A stretch of DNA of 64,000 nt from DATDAH01 sp963792205 (GCA_963792205.1 CAWBVI010000004.1:434001-498000), one strand, 5' to 3'. Shown: positions 1-8,685, numbered from the stretch's first letter. The notes: generated by a model not told the origin, from the letters alone. Made by a program: numbers and translations.

Positions 1-971
1 TGCGGGTCACGCGGGTGGGGTTGGGCCTGGCGTCGATCGGTCGGCCCGCGTACATCAACCTCGGGCATGGCGGCGACCTGGGTGCCGACCGCTCGGTGGC
101 GGCGCTGAAGGCCCGGACCGACGACGTCCTGGACACGGCCTGGGAGCGCGGGGTGCGCTACGTCGACGCCGCCCGCTCGTACGGTCGGGCGGAGGAGTTC
201 CTGGCCGACTGGATGGAGCGCCAGGAGCTGGGCCGCGACGATCTCACGGTCGGCTCGAAGTGGGGCTACGAGTACACCGCCGGCTGGCAGGTCCACCCGC
301 CGTCGGGCGTGCACGAGGAGAAGGACCACTCGGTCGGCCACCTCCGCCACCAGTGGGCCGAGTCCGAGCGGCTGCTCGGCGAGCGCCTGGCGCTCTACCA
401 GGTCCACTCGGCCACGTTCGACAGTGGCGTGCTCGGCGACCGGCAGGTGTTCGACGAGCTCGCCGCGATCCGGGAGCGGGGCGTGGCCATCGGCGTCACG
501 GTCAGCGGACCGCTCCAGCGCGACCTCGTCCGCAGGTCGATGGAGGTCGAGTACGACGGGCGCTTCCTCTTCGAGACCGTGCAGGCGACCTGGAACCTGC
601 TCGAACAGTCCGTGGCCCCCGCTCTGGCCGAGGCCGCCCACGAGGGCATCGGGGTGATCGTGAAGGAGGCCCTGGCCAACGGGCGGCTCACCGAGCGCAA
701 CCGGCTGGGGGGCGACGAGGAGCTGGTCGAGATGCTGGGCGACGCCGCCGACGGGCTGCGGGTCCCCCTCGACGCCGCCGCCCTGTCCGCCGTCCTCGCC
801 CAGCCCTGGTGCCAAGTGGTCCTGAGCGGCGCCGCCACGCCCGACCAGCTGAAGTCCAACCTGCTCGCCCTGGACGCCGAGTGGACCGATCGGGCGGCCA
901 AGCCCTTCGAGAACGTCCTGGAGGAACCCGAGGACTACTGGCGCACGCGGTCGCAGTTCCCGTGGACCTGA
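1..971 (+). CDS. Aldo/keto reductase (5' edge of window)
   Basis: NAD(P)H-dependent aldo/keto reductase, expected to be a cytosolic TIM barrel acting on an unidentified carbonyl substrate. The family tetrad is visible in order: Asp and Tyr in YVDAARSYG, Lys in VGSKWGY, His in LYQVHSA. The frame stays open to the window edge. The first two bases (tg) could be the end of an ATG/GTG start one base outside, giving a product beginning RVTRVGLGLASIG; an internal GTG at 15 is the other option. About 320 residues, normal for the family. An acyl-CoA synthetase follows 25 nt downstream on the same strand, so co-transcription is likely. Confidence 0.85.
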   Translation, partial: RVTRVGLGLASIGRPAYINLGHGGDLGADRSVAALKARTDDVLDTAWERGVRYVDAARSYGRAEEFLADWMERQELGRDDLTVGSKWGYEYTAGWQVHPPSGVHEEKDHSVGHLRHQWAESERLLGERLALYQVHSATFDSGVLGDRQVFDELAAIRERGVAIGVTVSGPLQRDLVRRSMEVEYDGRFLFETVQATWNLLEQSVAPALAEAAHEGIGVIVKEALANGRLTERNRLGGDEELVEMLGDAADGLRVPLDAAALSAVLAQPWCQVVLSGAATPDQLKSNLLALDAEWTDRAAKPFENVLEEPEDYWRTRSQFPWT

Positions 972-996
972 CCGGCCGCTCGAGGGAGACCGGGCC

Positions 997-2376
997 GTGA
1001 GCCTGCGGCCGACGTTGGCCCATCCCGACGCCGACGACTGGAGCCGGCCCGGCGGGCCGTGGGACCAGCCCCCACTGGACGACGTGCTCGGCCCGTGGCC
1101 CGACGTCGCCGCGGTGGCCGGTGGCCTGCGGGGCCTGGGCGTCGGGCGGGGCGATGCCGTGGCCTGGCAGCGGCCCAACGGCCCCGACGCGGTGGCCCTC
1201 TACCGGGCGTGCTGGCGCCTGGGTGCCATCGCCGCCCCCGTCCACCACCAAGCGGGTGACGCCGAGGTCGCCCGGCTCCTCGCCCGGATCGATCCGACCA
1301 CGTTCGTCGCGGCCGGGGACGACCTGCCCGACGGTCCGCCGGCCCCGGCGGAAGGTCGACCCGGCGACGTGGCCTGTGTGCTCTGGACCGCGGGCTCGTC
1401 CGGCGAGCCGAAGGGCGTCCTCCACACCCAGCGGGCCCTCGCCTACAAGGCCCGCACGATGGCTGTGGTCCACGGCCTCACCCCCGAAGACGCCGTGCTG
1501 ATGCCCGCTCCCCTCGCCCACATCAGCGGGCTGCTCAACGGGCTGCTCGTCCCGCAGGCGGCCGGCCTGCGCTCGGTCTTCATGGCCCGCTGGGATCCCG
1601 ACCAGGCCCTCGACCTCATCGCCGCGGAGCACATCACGTTCATGGTCGGCCCGCCCACGTTCTTCCTCGGGCTGATGGCCGCCGAAGGCTTCTCGCCCGA
1701 GAAGGTGGCCTCGCTCCGACTCATCTCGTCGGGCGGCGCGGGGGTGACCCCGGCCTTCGTCGACGAGGCGACGGCGCGGCTGGGTGCCGTCGTCAAGCGG
1801 GCGTACGGGTCGACCGAGGCCCCGACCGTCGCCACGGCCCACGCCGGCGACCCACCCGAGCGGGGCCGGGACACCGATGGTCGGGCGACGGGCGACGTCC
1901 GGTTCCGTCTCGGCCCCGACGACGAGCTGCTCGTCCGCGGCCCCGAGCTGTTCGTCGGCTACGACGACCCGGCCGCCACCGAGGCCGCGGTTGCGGACGG
2001 CTGGTTCCGCACGGGTGACCGGGCCACCATCGACGCCGACGGCTGGATCACGATCACCGGGCGACTGAAGGACGTGATCATCCGGGGTGGGGAGAACGTC
2101 TCGGTCGCCGCTGTCGAGGCGACGCTGGAAGCGCACCCGGCCGTGCGCCACGCCGTCGTCGTCGGCGAGCCCGACGACCGGCTGGGTGAGCGCGTCGTCG
2201 CCGTGGTCGAGGTCGACGGGGCCTTCGAGCTGGACGAGTGCCGGCGCTGGTTCGCTGAGCAGGGCAGCACCAGGTTCACCTGGCCCGAACGGATCGTGGT
2301 CGTCGACCAGCTCCCCACCCTCCCCGCCGGCAAGCCCGACCGCGAGGCCGTCCGCCAACTGCTTTGGAGGAAATAG
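997..2376 (+). CDS. AMP-forming acyl-CoA synthetase (FadD-like)
   Basis: 459-residue member of the ANL superfamily, expected to activate a carboxylic acid to acyl-AMP and then acyl-CoA. The P-loop-like motif is TAGSSGEPKG, followed by YGSTEAP and, near the C-terminus, GRLKDVIIRGGENVS and the catalytic Lys region LPAGKPDREA. It is shorter than typical FadD proteins because the N-terminal part before the AMP motif is compact. The GTG start has an AGGGAG ribosome site 7 nt upstream. It ends convergently with an acyl-CoA dehydrogenase through a shared hairpin. Substrate unknown; the context suggests a lipid or steroid-like acid. Confidence 0.85.
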   Translation: MSLRPTLAHPDADDWSRPGGPWDQPPLDDVLGPWPDVAAVAGGLRGLGVGRGDAVAWQRPNGPDAVALYRACWRLGAIAAPVHHQAGDAEVARLLARIDPTTFVAAGDDLPDGPPAPAEGRPGDVACVLWTAGSSGEPKGVLHTQRALAYKARTMAVVHGLTPEDAVLMPAPLAHISGLLNGLLVPQAAGLRSVFMARWDPDQALDLIAAEHITFMVGPPTFFLGLMAAEGFSPEKVASLRLISSGGAGVTPAFVDEATARLGAVVKRAYGSTEAPTVATAHAGDPPERGRDTDGRATGDVRFRLGPDDELLVRGPELFVGYDDPAATEAAVADGWFRTGDRATIDADGWITITGRLKDVIIRGGENVSVAAVEATLEAHPAVRHAVVVGEPDDRLGERVVAVVEVDGAFELDECRRWFAEQGSTRFTWPERIVVVDQLPTLPAGKPDREAVRQLLWRK

Positions 2377-2404
2377 CCCCGCGAAGCCGGGGGGTATTTC
2401 CTCC
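2366..2404. terminator. Convergent hairpin terminator
   Basis: GGAGGAAATA (2366-2375) pairs perfectly with TATTTCCTCC (2395-2404). A second short stem CCCC/GGGG encloses the loop. The left arm overlaps the last codons of the acyl-CoA synthetase and the right arm ends 7 nt before the stop of the opposing gene, so it can serve both strands. There is no clear U-tract. Confidence 0.7.
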
Positions 2405-2410
2405 AATGAT

Positions 2411-3460
2411 TCAGAGCAGGGGCTGACCGGACTCGAGCTTCTCGCGGAGGAGGCGGCCGAGGCGATCACGGTGCCAGGTGGCGTCGCCGAAGCTCACCCC
2501 GTCGAGCTGGGCCCGCTTCACGTAGAAGTGGAGGTCGTGCTCCCACGTGAAGCCGATGCCGCCGTGGACCTGGAGTCCGGAGGCCATGACCCGCCGGGCG
2601 GCGTCGCTGCACCACGTCTTGGCCGTCGAGGCGGCGACGGAGCGGTCGGGATCGCCGGCGCCCAGCGCCCAGGCGGCGTGGTACACCGCGGACCGCATGC
2701 CCTCGACGTCGACCAGCATGTCCGCACAGCGGTGCTTGACGGCCTGGAACGAACCGATGGGGCGACCGAACTGAACCCGCTCCTTCGCGTAGCCGACCGA
2801 AAGGTCGAGGACCCGGGCCGAGGCCCCGAGGAGCTCGGCCGAGTGCCCGACCGCCCCCAGGTCGACGAAGCGCTCGACCGCCTCGGGCCCGCCGAGCCGG
2901 ACGGCCGGCGCCTCGGACAACGCCACCCAGCCGAGCGAGCGGGTGCGATCCATCGCGGGCTCGGCCACCGAGGAGATCCCGTCCACGGCCCAGAGCTCGT
3001 CGTCGGTCGAGCGCACGACGACGACTCGCGCAGCCGGGGCGTGGATGACCGGCTCCGGCCGGCCCGATGCGAGGCCCCCGTCGACCGTCACCGGCGAGAA
3101 GGCCACCGTCCCGACCACCGACCCGGCAACGAGGAGCTCGATCAGCTCGCTCGGCCCGTCACCGCCGACGAGCGCGTCGAGGGCCAACGCCTGCTGCAGG
3201 ACCGGCGCGGGGGCGAGGTGGCCGCCGACCTCCTCCAGCAGCAGGGCCAGCTCGACGATGCCGAACCCCAACCCACCCCGGTCCTCGGGCACGGCCAGGG
3301 CCGACCAGCCCTGATCGACCATTGCCGACCAGAGCCCGTCGTCGATCCCGCCCCCGCCGTCGACCACGGCCCGCACCTGCGCCGGAGCCGAGCGCCCGTC
3401 GAGCAGGCTCCGGGCCGCGTCGCGCAGCGCGACCTGGTCGTCCGAGAGCTCGAAATCCAC
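2411..3460 (-). CDS. Acyl-CoA dehydrogenase, small-subunit type
   Basis: 349-residue acyl-CoA dehydrogenase. GTG at 3460 begins VDFELSDDQVALRDAAR, the usual N-terminal helix; open frame further upstream has no homology. Middle and C-terminal domains are recognisable (ERVQFGRPIGSFQAVKH; VHGGIGFTWEHDLHFYVKR). The C-terminal pattern resembles the partner subunits of the alpha2beta2 dehydrogenases of actinobacterial steroid side-chain degradation (established for ChsE-type enzymes). The divergent gene starting 20 nt away is the likely partner. FAD-dependent alpha,beta-desaturation of an acyl-CoA is inferred. Confidence 0.85.
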   Translation of the reverse strand: MDFELSDDQVALRDAARSLLDGRSAPAQVRAVVDGGGGIDDGLWSAMVDQGWSALAVPEDRGGLGFGIVELALLLEEVGGHLAPAPVLQQALALDALVGGDGPSELIELLVAGSVVGTVAFSPVTVDGGLASGRPEPVIHAPAARVVVVRSTDDELWAVDGISSVAEPAMDRTRSLGWVALSEAPAVRLGGPEAVERFVDLGAVGHSAELLGASARVLDLSVGYAKERVQFGRPIGSFQAVKHRCADMLVDVEGMRSAVYHAAWALGAGDPDRSVAASTAKTWCSDAARRVMASGLQVHGGIGFTWEHDLHFYVKRAQLDGVSFGDATWHRDRLGRLLREKLESGQPLL

Positions 3461-3480
3461 GTGCGTACCATTGCATCCCC

Positions 3481-4656
3481 GTGGACCTGACCCCGACACG
3501 CGAACAGGAGGCCTTCCGGGCCGAACTGCGCTCGTGGTTGGCCGACCACCCCCCGGCCGAGGCCCTCCGGACGCACACCGAGGACCTGGCCGCCGAGGTC
3601 GCCGCGCTGCGGGAGTGGCAGGCCCAGCTGGCCGCCGGGCGATGGATCGGGGTGACCTGGCCCGAGGAGTACGGCGGCCGGGATGCGGGCGCCCTGCACC
3701 ACTTCATCGTCCAGGAGGAGCTGGCCCGCGCCCGCTCGCCCGAGCTGGTGGGCCGCATCGGCATCAACCTGGTCGGGCCCACCCTGCTCGCCCACGGCAC
3801 ACCGGAGCAGAAGGCCCGGTGGCTGCCCCGGATCCTGGCGGCCGACGAGCTCTGGTGCCAGCTCTTCTCCGAGCCCGACGCCGGCTCCGACCTGGCCGCC
3901 GTGGCCACCAAGGCCGAGCGGGTCGACGGTGGCTGGCGACTCAGCGGCCAGAAGGTGTGGACCAGCTACGCCCAGTTCGCCGACTGGGGCCTGTGCCTGG
4001 CCCGCACGGACCCCGAGGCCCCCAAGCACAAGGGCATCTCCGCCCTGGCGGTCGACATGGCCGCGGACGGGGTCGAGGTCCGCCCCCTGGTCCAGATCAC
4101 CGGCGAGGCGGAGTTCAACGAGGTCTTCTTCGAAGGCGCCTTCGTCCCCGACGGCCAGCTCATCGGCGCCGAGAACGACGGTTGGCGGGTGTCCAGCTCG
4201 ACGCTGACCCACGAGCGGGGCACCAACCCCCGCCAGTTCGTCATCCACGCCCAGCTGGTCGAGGACCTGTTCCGCCTCGCCGTCGAGACCGGCCGCTACG
4301 ACGATCCCCGGCTCCAGCGGAGGCTGGCTGAGGCCTTCGTCGAGGTCCGGCTCTTCCAGCTCCACAACTGGCGCTCGCTCTCCCGCCTGCAGGCCGGCAA
4401 GGAGCTGGGCCCCGAGGGCAGCCAGCTCAAGCTCTACTGGTCGGAGATGAGCAAGCGCCTGCACGAGACCGCCATGGCCGTGCTCGGCGACGCCGCGCCG
4501 CTGTGGCGAGGCGCGACCGACAACCCGGGCGACGGCGAGTGGCAGCGGTCGTGGCTCTACTACCACGCCGCCTCGGTCTTCGCCGGGACGAACGAGATCC
4601 AGCACAACATCATCGGCGAGCGGGTCCTCGGCCTCCCCCGAGAGCCAAGGCCGTGA
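3481..4656 (+). CDS. Acyl-CoA dehydrogenase, large-subunit type
   Basis: 391-residue acyl-CoA dehydrogenase from GTG 3481 (VDLTPTREQEAFRAELR). It has the flavin-contacting SEPDAGSDLA motif, WTSYAQFADWG, and the C-terminal FAGTNEIQHNIIGERVLGLPR typical of full-length subunits. It is transcribed divergently from another dehydrogenase with only 20 nt between start codons, so both promoters must overlap coding sequence or yield leaderless messages. It probably forms a heteromer with that neighbour. A CaiB transferase follows. Confidence 0.87.
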   Translation: MDLTPTREQEAFRAELRSWLADHPPAEALRTHTEDLAAEVAALREWQAQLAAGRWIGVTWPEEYGGRDAGALHHFIVQEELARARSPELVGRIGINLVGPTLLAHGTPEQKARWLPRILAADELWCQLFSEPDAGSDLAAVATKAERVDGGWRLSGQKVWTSYAQFADWGLCLARTDPEAPKHKGISALAVDMAADGVEVRPLVQITGEAEFNEVFFEGAFVPDGQLIGAENDGWRVSSSTLTHERGTNPRQFVIHAQLVEDLFRLAVETGRYDDPRLQRRLAEAFVEVRLFQLHNWRSLSRLQAGKELGPEGSQLKLYWSEMSKRLHETAMAVLGDAAPLWRGATDNPGDGEWQRSWLYYHAASVFAGTNEIQHNIIGERVLGLPREPRP

Positions 4657-4730
4657 GCGACACGCAGCCGGCGGGCCCGGCTCCTCGATCGGTCCGTCCG
4701 CACCCGCCGGCGGAGCTGGAGCCAGCGTGA
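4653..4730 (+). CDS. Possible 25-residue bridging peptide
   Basis: The 70-nt gap between the dehydrogenase and the CoA transferase is open in a frame that starts with GTG overlapping the upstream stop (GTGA) and ends with a stop overlapping the GTG of the transferase (GTGA). The product would be a Pro/Ala-rich 25-residue peptide beginning MSDTQPAGPAP. It may only serve translational coupling, or it may be chance in GC-rich DNA. No homology recognised. Confidence 0.25.
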   Translation: MSDTQPAGPAPRSVRPHPPAELEPA

Positions 4731-5929
4731 CAGCCAAGCCCCTGGAGGGCTTGCGGGTCCTCGACCTCGGGACCCGCATCGCGGCCCCGTTCTGCGCCGG
4801 CCTCCTCGGCGAGCAGGGGGCCGAGGTCATCAAGGTCGAGCAGCCGGGCACGGGCGACTTCATGCGGGAGATCGGGCCGTTCCTGCCCACCGACGACGAG
4901 GCCGGCTACTCGCTCTTCTGGGCCGTCGAGGGCCGGGGGCGCAAGAGCGTCACCCTCGACCTGCGCCAGCCGGACGGGCAGGACCTCCTGCGCCGGCTGG
5001 CCGAGACCGCCGACGTCCTGGTCGAGAACTTCCGCCCGGGCACCCTCGAGAAGTGGAACATCGCCCCGGGTGACCTGCCGGACCGGCTCGTCACCGTGCG
5101 CATCAGCTCGTTCGGCCAAGACGGTCCCAACTCGGCCCGACCGGGGCTCGACCGGGTCGGCATCGGCTTCGGCGGCCTGATGCACCTCACCGGCTACCCC
5201 GACCGGCCGCCGGTGCGGGTCGGCGTGACCATCTCCGACTACCTCACCGGCATCTTCGCGGCCCACGCCGCCACTGCCGCCCTCTACGAACGCGACGCCC
5301 GCGGCACCGGTGAGGGGGCGGTCATCGACGCCGCCCTCTACGGCGCCAGCCTGCGCATCCTCGAGTGGACCCTGCCCGCCTACGACCGCCTCGGCACCGT
5401 CCGGTCCCGGGAGGGCAACCGGCTGGCCAACTCCGCTCCGCTCGACAACTACCCCACCGGCGACGGGAAGTACGTCTGCATCGTGGCGGGCAGCGACGCC
5501 AACTTCGCCCGCCTGTGCTCCGCCATGGAACGTCCCGACCTGCCGGCCGACGAGCGCTACGACACGCTGGCCAAGCGGGCCGCCCTCGGCGACGAGATCA
5601 ACGGGGTGGTGGCCGAGTGGACGTCGACCCTGCCGGCCGACGAGGTGGTCGAGCGCTGCGTGGTCGCCGACGTGCCCGTGGCCACGGCCTTCACCGCGGC
5701 CGACCTCTTCGCCGACGCCCACGTGGCCGCCCGGGGCGACCTGGTCACGGTGGACGACCCGGTCGCCGGCCCCCTCCGCCAGCAGGCGCCCTACCCCCGC
5801 CGCGTGGGTGAGGTGCCCGAGGCGCCGTCGGGGGCCCCAGGACTCGGCCAGGACACCCGGGAGGTCCTCACCGCGCTCGGGGTCAGCGCCGACGAGCTCG
5901 ACCGCCTCGCCGACGACGGGATCATCTGA
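4727..5929 (+). CDS. CaiB/BaiF family CoA transferase
   Basis: 400-residue formyl-CoA-transferase-like (class III) CoA transferase, expected to move CoA between acids. Evidence: N-terminal LEGLRVLDLGTRIAAPFCAGLLGEQGAEVIKVE, then VENFRPGTLEKW, and the catalytic-Asp region GAVIDAALYGAS. The length is standard. GTG start. Its stop overlaps the ATG of the DUF35 gene (TGATG), so the two are translationally coupled. It lies in an acyl-CoA operon; donor and acceptor acids are unknown. Confidence 0.88.
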   Translation: MTAKPLEGLRVLDLGTRIAAPFCAGLLGEQGAEVIKVEQPGTGDFMREIGPFLPTDDEAGYSLFWAVEGRGRKSVTLDLRQPDGQDLLRRLAETADVLVENFRPGTLEKWNIAPGDLPDRLVTVRISSFGQDGPNSARPGLDRVGIGFGGLMHLTGYPDRPPVRVGVTISDYLTGIFAAHAATAALYERDARGTGEGAVIDAALYGASLRILEWTLPAYDRLGTVRSREGNRLANSAPLDNYPTGDGKYVCIVAGSDANFARLCSAMERPDLPADERYDTLAKRAALGDEINGVVAEWTSTLPADEVVERCVVADVPVATAFTAADLFADAHVAARGDLVTVDDPVAGPLRQQAPYPRRVGEVPEAPSGAPGLGQDTREVLTALGVSADELDRLADDGII

Positions 5930-6318
5930 TGGAGGCCATCGCCCCGGGCCTGTTCGAGCTCGACGAGGTCGGCTCGATCACCCTGGTCGGCGGCTGGTCG
6001 CACCTCTCCGGCCACCACCACTTCCCGCTGGGCCCCGTGTGCCCGTTCACGGGGGCCGACGACGTCGAGCGGGTCCTGCTCCCCCGCGACGGGAGGCTCT
6101 GGGCCTGGACGGCGGTGACCCACCCGCCCCCGGGCTACGCGGGCCCGGTCCCCTACGGGTTCGGGGTCGTGGAGCTGGACGCCATCGGCCTGCGCGTCGT
6201 CACCCGGCTGACCGAGCCGGACCCCGCCCGGCTGGTCGAGGGTCAGCGCATGACCCTCGTCACCGACGACCTCGGCGACGGCGTCGCCACCTGGGCCTTC
6301 GCCCCGGTGCCCGAATGA
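5929..6318 (+). CDS. DUF35 OB-fold protein, thiolase partner
   Basis: 129-residue protein of the DUF35/ChsH2-type OB-fold family that partners with thiolase-like enzymes. The zinc-ribbon part normally has four cysteines, but only one Cys (residue 38, GPVCPFTG) is seen, so the rubredoxin-like knuckle appears lost. The OB-fold stretch RVLLPRDGRLWAWTAVTHPP and the following PYGFGVVEL are typical. It overlaps both neighbours by 1-4 nt (CoA transferase upstream, thiolase-like downstream), which supports a complex with the latter. Confidence 0.75.
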   Translation: MEAIAPGLFELDEVGSITLVGGWSHLSGHHHFPLGPVCPFTGADDVERVLLPRDGRLWAWTAVTHPPPGYAGPVPYGFGVVELDAIGLRVVTRLTEPDPARLVEGQRMTLVTDDLGDGVATWAFAPVPE

Positions 6319-7445
6319 ACCTCGACGTGGAGGTGGCGGGGGTCGGGCTGCACCCGTTCGGTCGGTTCGACGAGCTCGGCCTCGTCGACCTCGGGGTGAC
6401 GGCCGTCCGCCAGGCAATGGCGGAGGCCGGCATCGGCCCCGGCGGGTTCCAGGCCGCCTACTGCGGCACCGCCTACGGCGGGGTGGCCACCGGTCACCGG
6501 GTGCTCGGTGCCCTCGCGCTCACCGGCACGGCCATCGTCGACGTGGAGGCGGGCTGCGCCAGCGGGGGGGCGGCCCTCCAGCTCGGGGCCGAGGCCATCG
6601 CCGCCGGCCGCTACGACACCGTGCTCGTGTTCGGCGTCGACAAGATGCCGAAGGGGATCATCCGCTCCTCGTTCTTCGCGCCGTGGCAGGAGCAGGCCGG
6701 CCTCTCCCCCGCCCCCGCCTACTTCGCCCTCCGGGCCCAGCGCCTGCTGGCCGACGCCGGCCTGACCAAGGAGGACCTCGCCGCCGTCTGCGTGAAGAAC
6801 CGGGCCCACGGCGTCGACAACCCTGACGCCATGTGGCGCGAGGCCGTGACCGCCGAGGCGGTGCTGGCCAGCCGGGTCGTGTGCGAGCCGCTCCACCTCT
6901 GGATGCTCTGCTCGCCCAACGAGGGCGCCGCCGCCGTGGTCCTCCGGCGGGCCCGCGGCCAGGGCGTCCGGGTGCGGGCCGTGAGCCTCCGCTCGCACCT
7001 CCCGGGCCACGTGCTCTCCGAGGCCACGCCGCTGTCGGGCCTCACGACCGACGACGTGGCCCCGGCGACGACGCTCGCCGCCGGCGACGCCTACGCCGGA
7101 GCCGGCCTGGGTCCTGACGACGTCGACGTCGTCGAGTGCCAGGACACCGACGCGGCCCGCGAGCTCCTCTCATGGCAGGAGCTCGGCCTCTGCGCCCCCG
7201 GCGAGCAGTCCCGCATCCTGGCCGACGGCGACGCTTCCCTCGGCGGACGTCGCCCGGTGAACCCGTCCGGTGGCCTGCTGAGCAAGGGCGAGCCCCTCGG
7301 GGCGTCCGCCCTCGGTCAGGTCGTCGAGCTGGTCCACCAGCTGCGCGGCACCGCCGGCCCCCGCCAGGTCCCGGGCGCGCGGGTGGGCCTGGCCCATGTC
7401 GTTGGCCGTGGGGCCAACGCGTGCGTCACCATCGTCTCGACGTGA
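6315..7445 (+). CDS. Thiolase-like protein (lipid-transfer/aldolase type)
   Basis: 376-residue thiolase-fold protein. ATG at 6315 overlaps the DUF35 stop (ATGA). The nucleophile Cys region is EAGCASGGAAL. The second motif reads SKGEPLGAS where condensing thiolases have GHPLGA, so the catalytic His is replaced by Glu, as often in DUF35-coupled proteins. A late Cys is present (GANACVTIV). Known DUF35/thiolase-like complexes act as steroid side-chain aldolases; a retro-aldol or thiolytic step on a branched acyl-CoA is inferred. The GTG of the transporter gene overlaps its stop. Confidence 0.8.
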   Translation: MNLDVEVAGVGLHPFGRFDELGLVDLGVTAVRQAMAEAGIGPGGFQAAYCGTAYGGVATGHRVLGALALTGTAIVDVEAGCASGGAALQLGAEAIAAGRYDTVLVFGVDKMPKGIIRSSFFAPWQEQAGLSPAPAYFALRAQRLLADAGLTKEDLAAVCVKNRAHGVDNPDAMWREAVTAEAVLASRVVCEPLHLWMLCSPNEGAAAVVLRRARGQGVRVRAVSLRSHLPGHVLSEATPLSGLTTDDVAPATTLAAGDAYAGAGLGPDDVDVVECQDTDAARELLSWQELGLCAPGEQSRILADGDASLGGRRPVNPSGGLLSKGEPLGASALGQVVELVHQLRGTAGPRQVPGARVGLAHVVGRGANACVTIVST

Positions 7446-8377
7446 CCACGACCGAACCCACCGCCCCCGTCGTCCAGCGGCCGATGGCCGGGGTGCTGGC
7501 GGCCACCACGGGCGTGGTGCTCTGGGGGTGCCTGGTCCCGCTGGCCAAGGCCGCCGACGACGTGAACGGGATCGTCCTCGGCTTCCACCGGCTGTGGATC
7601 GGGGCCCTCGGCGTGCTCGCGGTCTTCTACCTGACCGGCGGCCGCCTCAGCCGGAGCACCCTCCGGACGTCCTTCTGGGGCGGGGTGCTGTTCGGGCTCG
7701 ACATCATCTTCTTCTTCTCCGCCATCAAGCTCACGACGGTGGCGAACGCCACCATCGTCGGGGCGTTGCAGCCGATGCTGCTGATCTACGTCGGCGCCCG
7801 CTGGTTCGGCGAGAAGGTGACGGCGTCGCTGGTCGGCCTGAGCTGTGTGGCCGTCGCCGGCGCGGGTCTCGTGGCCATCGGTTCGGCCTCGGGGAGCAGC
7901 GACGAGTGGAGCCTGGCCGGTGATCTCTGTGCCCTCGCGGCCCTCCTGTCGTGGTCGGGCTACTTCATCGCCTCGAAGCGGGCCCGCGACACGCTCAGCT
8001 CCCTCGAGTACCTGGCCGCCTTCCTCCTGGTGGCCTCGGTCCTGGTACTGCCGGTCGCCCTGCTCGCCCCTGGTCCGTTCGATCCCGGCGCCGAGGGCTG
8101 GTGGATCGTCCTGGTCGTGGCCCTGCTCTCCGGCGGGGTCGGCCACTTCCTCATGAACTTCGCCCACCCCCACATCCCGCTCTACCTGGCCAGCCTGCTC
8201 ACCCTCGCCGTGCCCGTGATGTCGACCACGGTGGCCGTGCTGTTCCTCGAGGAGCCGGTGAACGCCGTCCAGGTGGCGGGCATGGGCGTGGTGCTCGTCG
8301 CCGTCGGCATGGTCGTGCTGCGGACCGAGCGAGGGCCGAAGGAGGCCGACATCCTCGAGGCCGAGCCTCCGGTGTGA
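7442..8377 (+). CDS. DMT/EamA family transporter
   Basis: 311-residue integral membrane protein of the drug/metabolite transporter superfamily, with about ten hydrophobic segments arranged as two EamA repeats. Recognisable pieces: GVLAATTGVVLWGCLVPLAK at the N-terminus and LTTVANATIVGALQPMLLI in the first repeat. The GTG start overlaps the stop of the thiolase-like gene (GTGA), making it the last member of the 3.5-8.4 kb operon. Substrate unknown; export or uptake of a catabolic intermediate is possible. Confidence 0.8.
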   Translation: MTTTEPTAPVVQRPMAGVLAATTGVVLWGCLVPLAKAADDVNGIVLGFHRLWIGALGVLAVFYLTGGRLSRSTLRTSFWGGVLFGLDIIFFFSAIKLTTVANATIVGALQPMLLIYVGARWFGEKVTASLVGLSCVAVAGAGLVAIGSASGSSDEWSLAGDLCALAALLSWSGYFIASKRARDTLSSLEYLAAFLLVASVLVLPVALLAPGPFDPGAEGWWIVLVVALLSGGVGHFLMNFAHPHIPLYLASLLTLAVPVMSTTVAVLFLEEPVNAVQVAGMGVVLVAVGMVVLRTERGPKEADILEAEPPV

Positions 8378-8388
8378 GCGGGTGCCCG

Positions 8389-8401
8389 TAGGCTTGTGGC
8401 C
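8389..8401 (+). promoter_or_regulatory. Leaderless promoter for small membrane protein
   Basis: TAGGCT (8389-8394) fits the actinobacterial TANNNT -10 box and lies 7 nt before the ATG at 8402. There is no ribosome site in between, so the transcript should begin at or next to the start codon. Start sites were not measured. Confidence 0.5.
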
Positions 8402-8671
8402 ATGGTGCTGCCCACCGGGCTGACCGATGACGACCTGACCGCCCAGGCCTTGGCCGCCGACCCCGACCAGCCGCTCGAGCCCGGGGCCGTGCCCTTCCGC
8501 GGCGAGCCCACCCCCGGCCCCGACCTGCTGCCCGACTGGTACATGCCCAAGGTGGTGGCGGGGCGGTCCACGCCGGGTCGCCGGGCCGTCGCCATCGCCA
8601 TCGTGGCTGCCGCGCTGGTCATCAACGCCCTCGGCTTCTGCATCACCTACGGCGGCCTCTCGGCCGGCTGA
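8402..8671 (+). CDS. Small single-pass membrane protein
   Basis: 89-residue protein of unknown function. A hydrophilic N-terminal half rich in Pro/Asp (TGLTDDDLTAQALAADPDQP) is followed by LPDWYMP, a basic stretch GRSTPGRRAV and one C-terminal membrane segment AIAIVAAALVINALGFCITYG. Cytosolic N-terminus with a C-terminal anchor is inferred. An alternative GTG at 8396 would add two residues; the -10 box spacing favours ATG 8402. It converges with a methyltransferase. Confidence 0.65.
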   Translation: MVLPTGLTDDDLTAQALAADPDQPLEPGAVPFRGEPTPGPDLLPDWYMPKVVAGRSTPGRRAVAIAIVAAALVINALGFCITYGGLSAG

Positions 8672-8685
8672 CCCCGCCGGGTCAG
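8668..8685. terminator. Convergent hairpin at two stop codons
   Basis: CTGACCC (8668-8674), loop CGCC, GGGTCAG (8679-8685) form a 7-bp stem. It contains the stop codons of the converging small membrane protein and methyltransferase genes. It probably acts as a short bidirectional terminator. Confidence 0.45.

Noticed and set aside
688..4890. Long antisense open frames opposite the synthetase and dehydrogenase genes
   Set aside because: They mirror codon-position GC bias, lack protein families and overlap well-supported genes completely. The same holds for many other long frames across the window.
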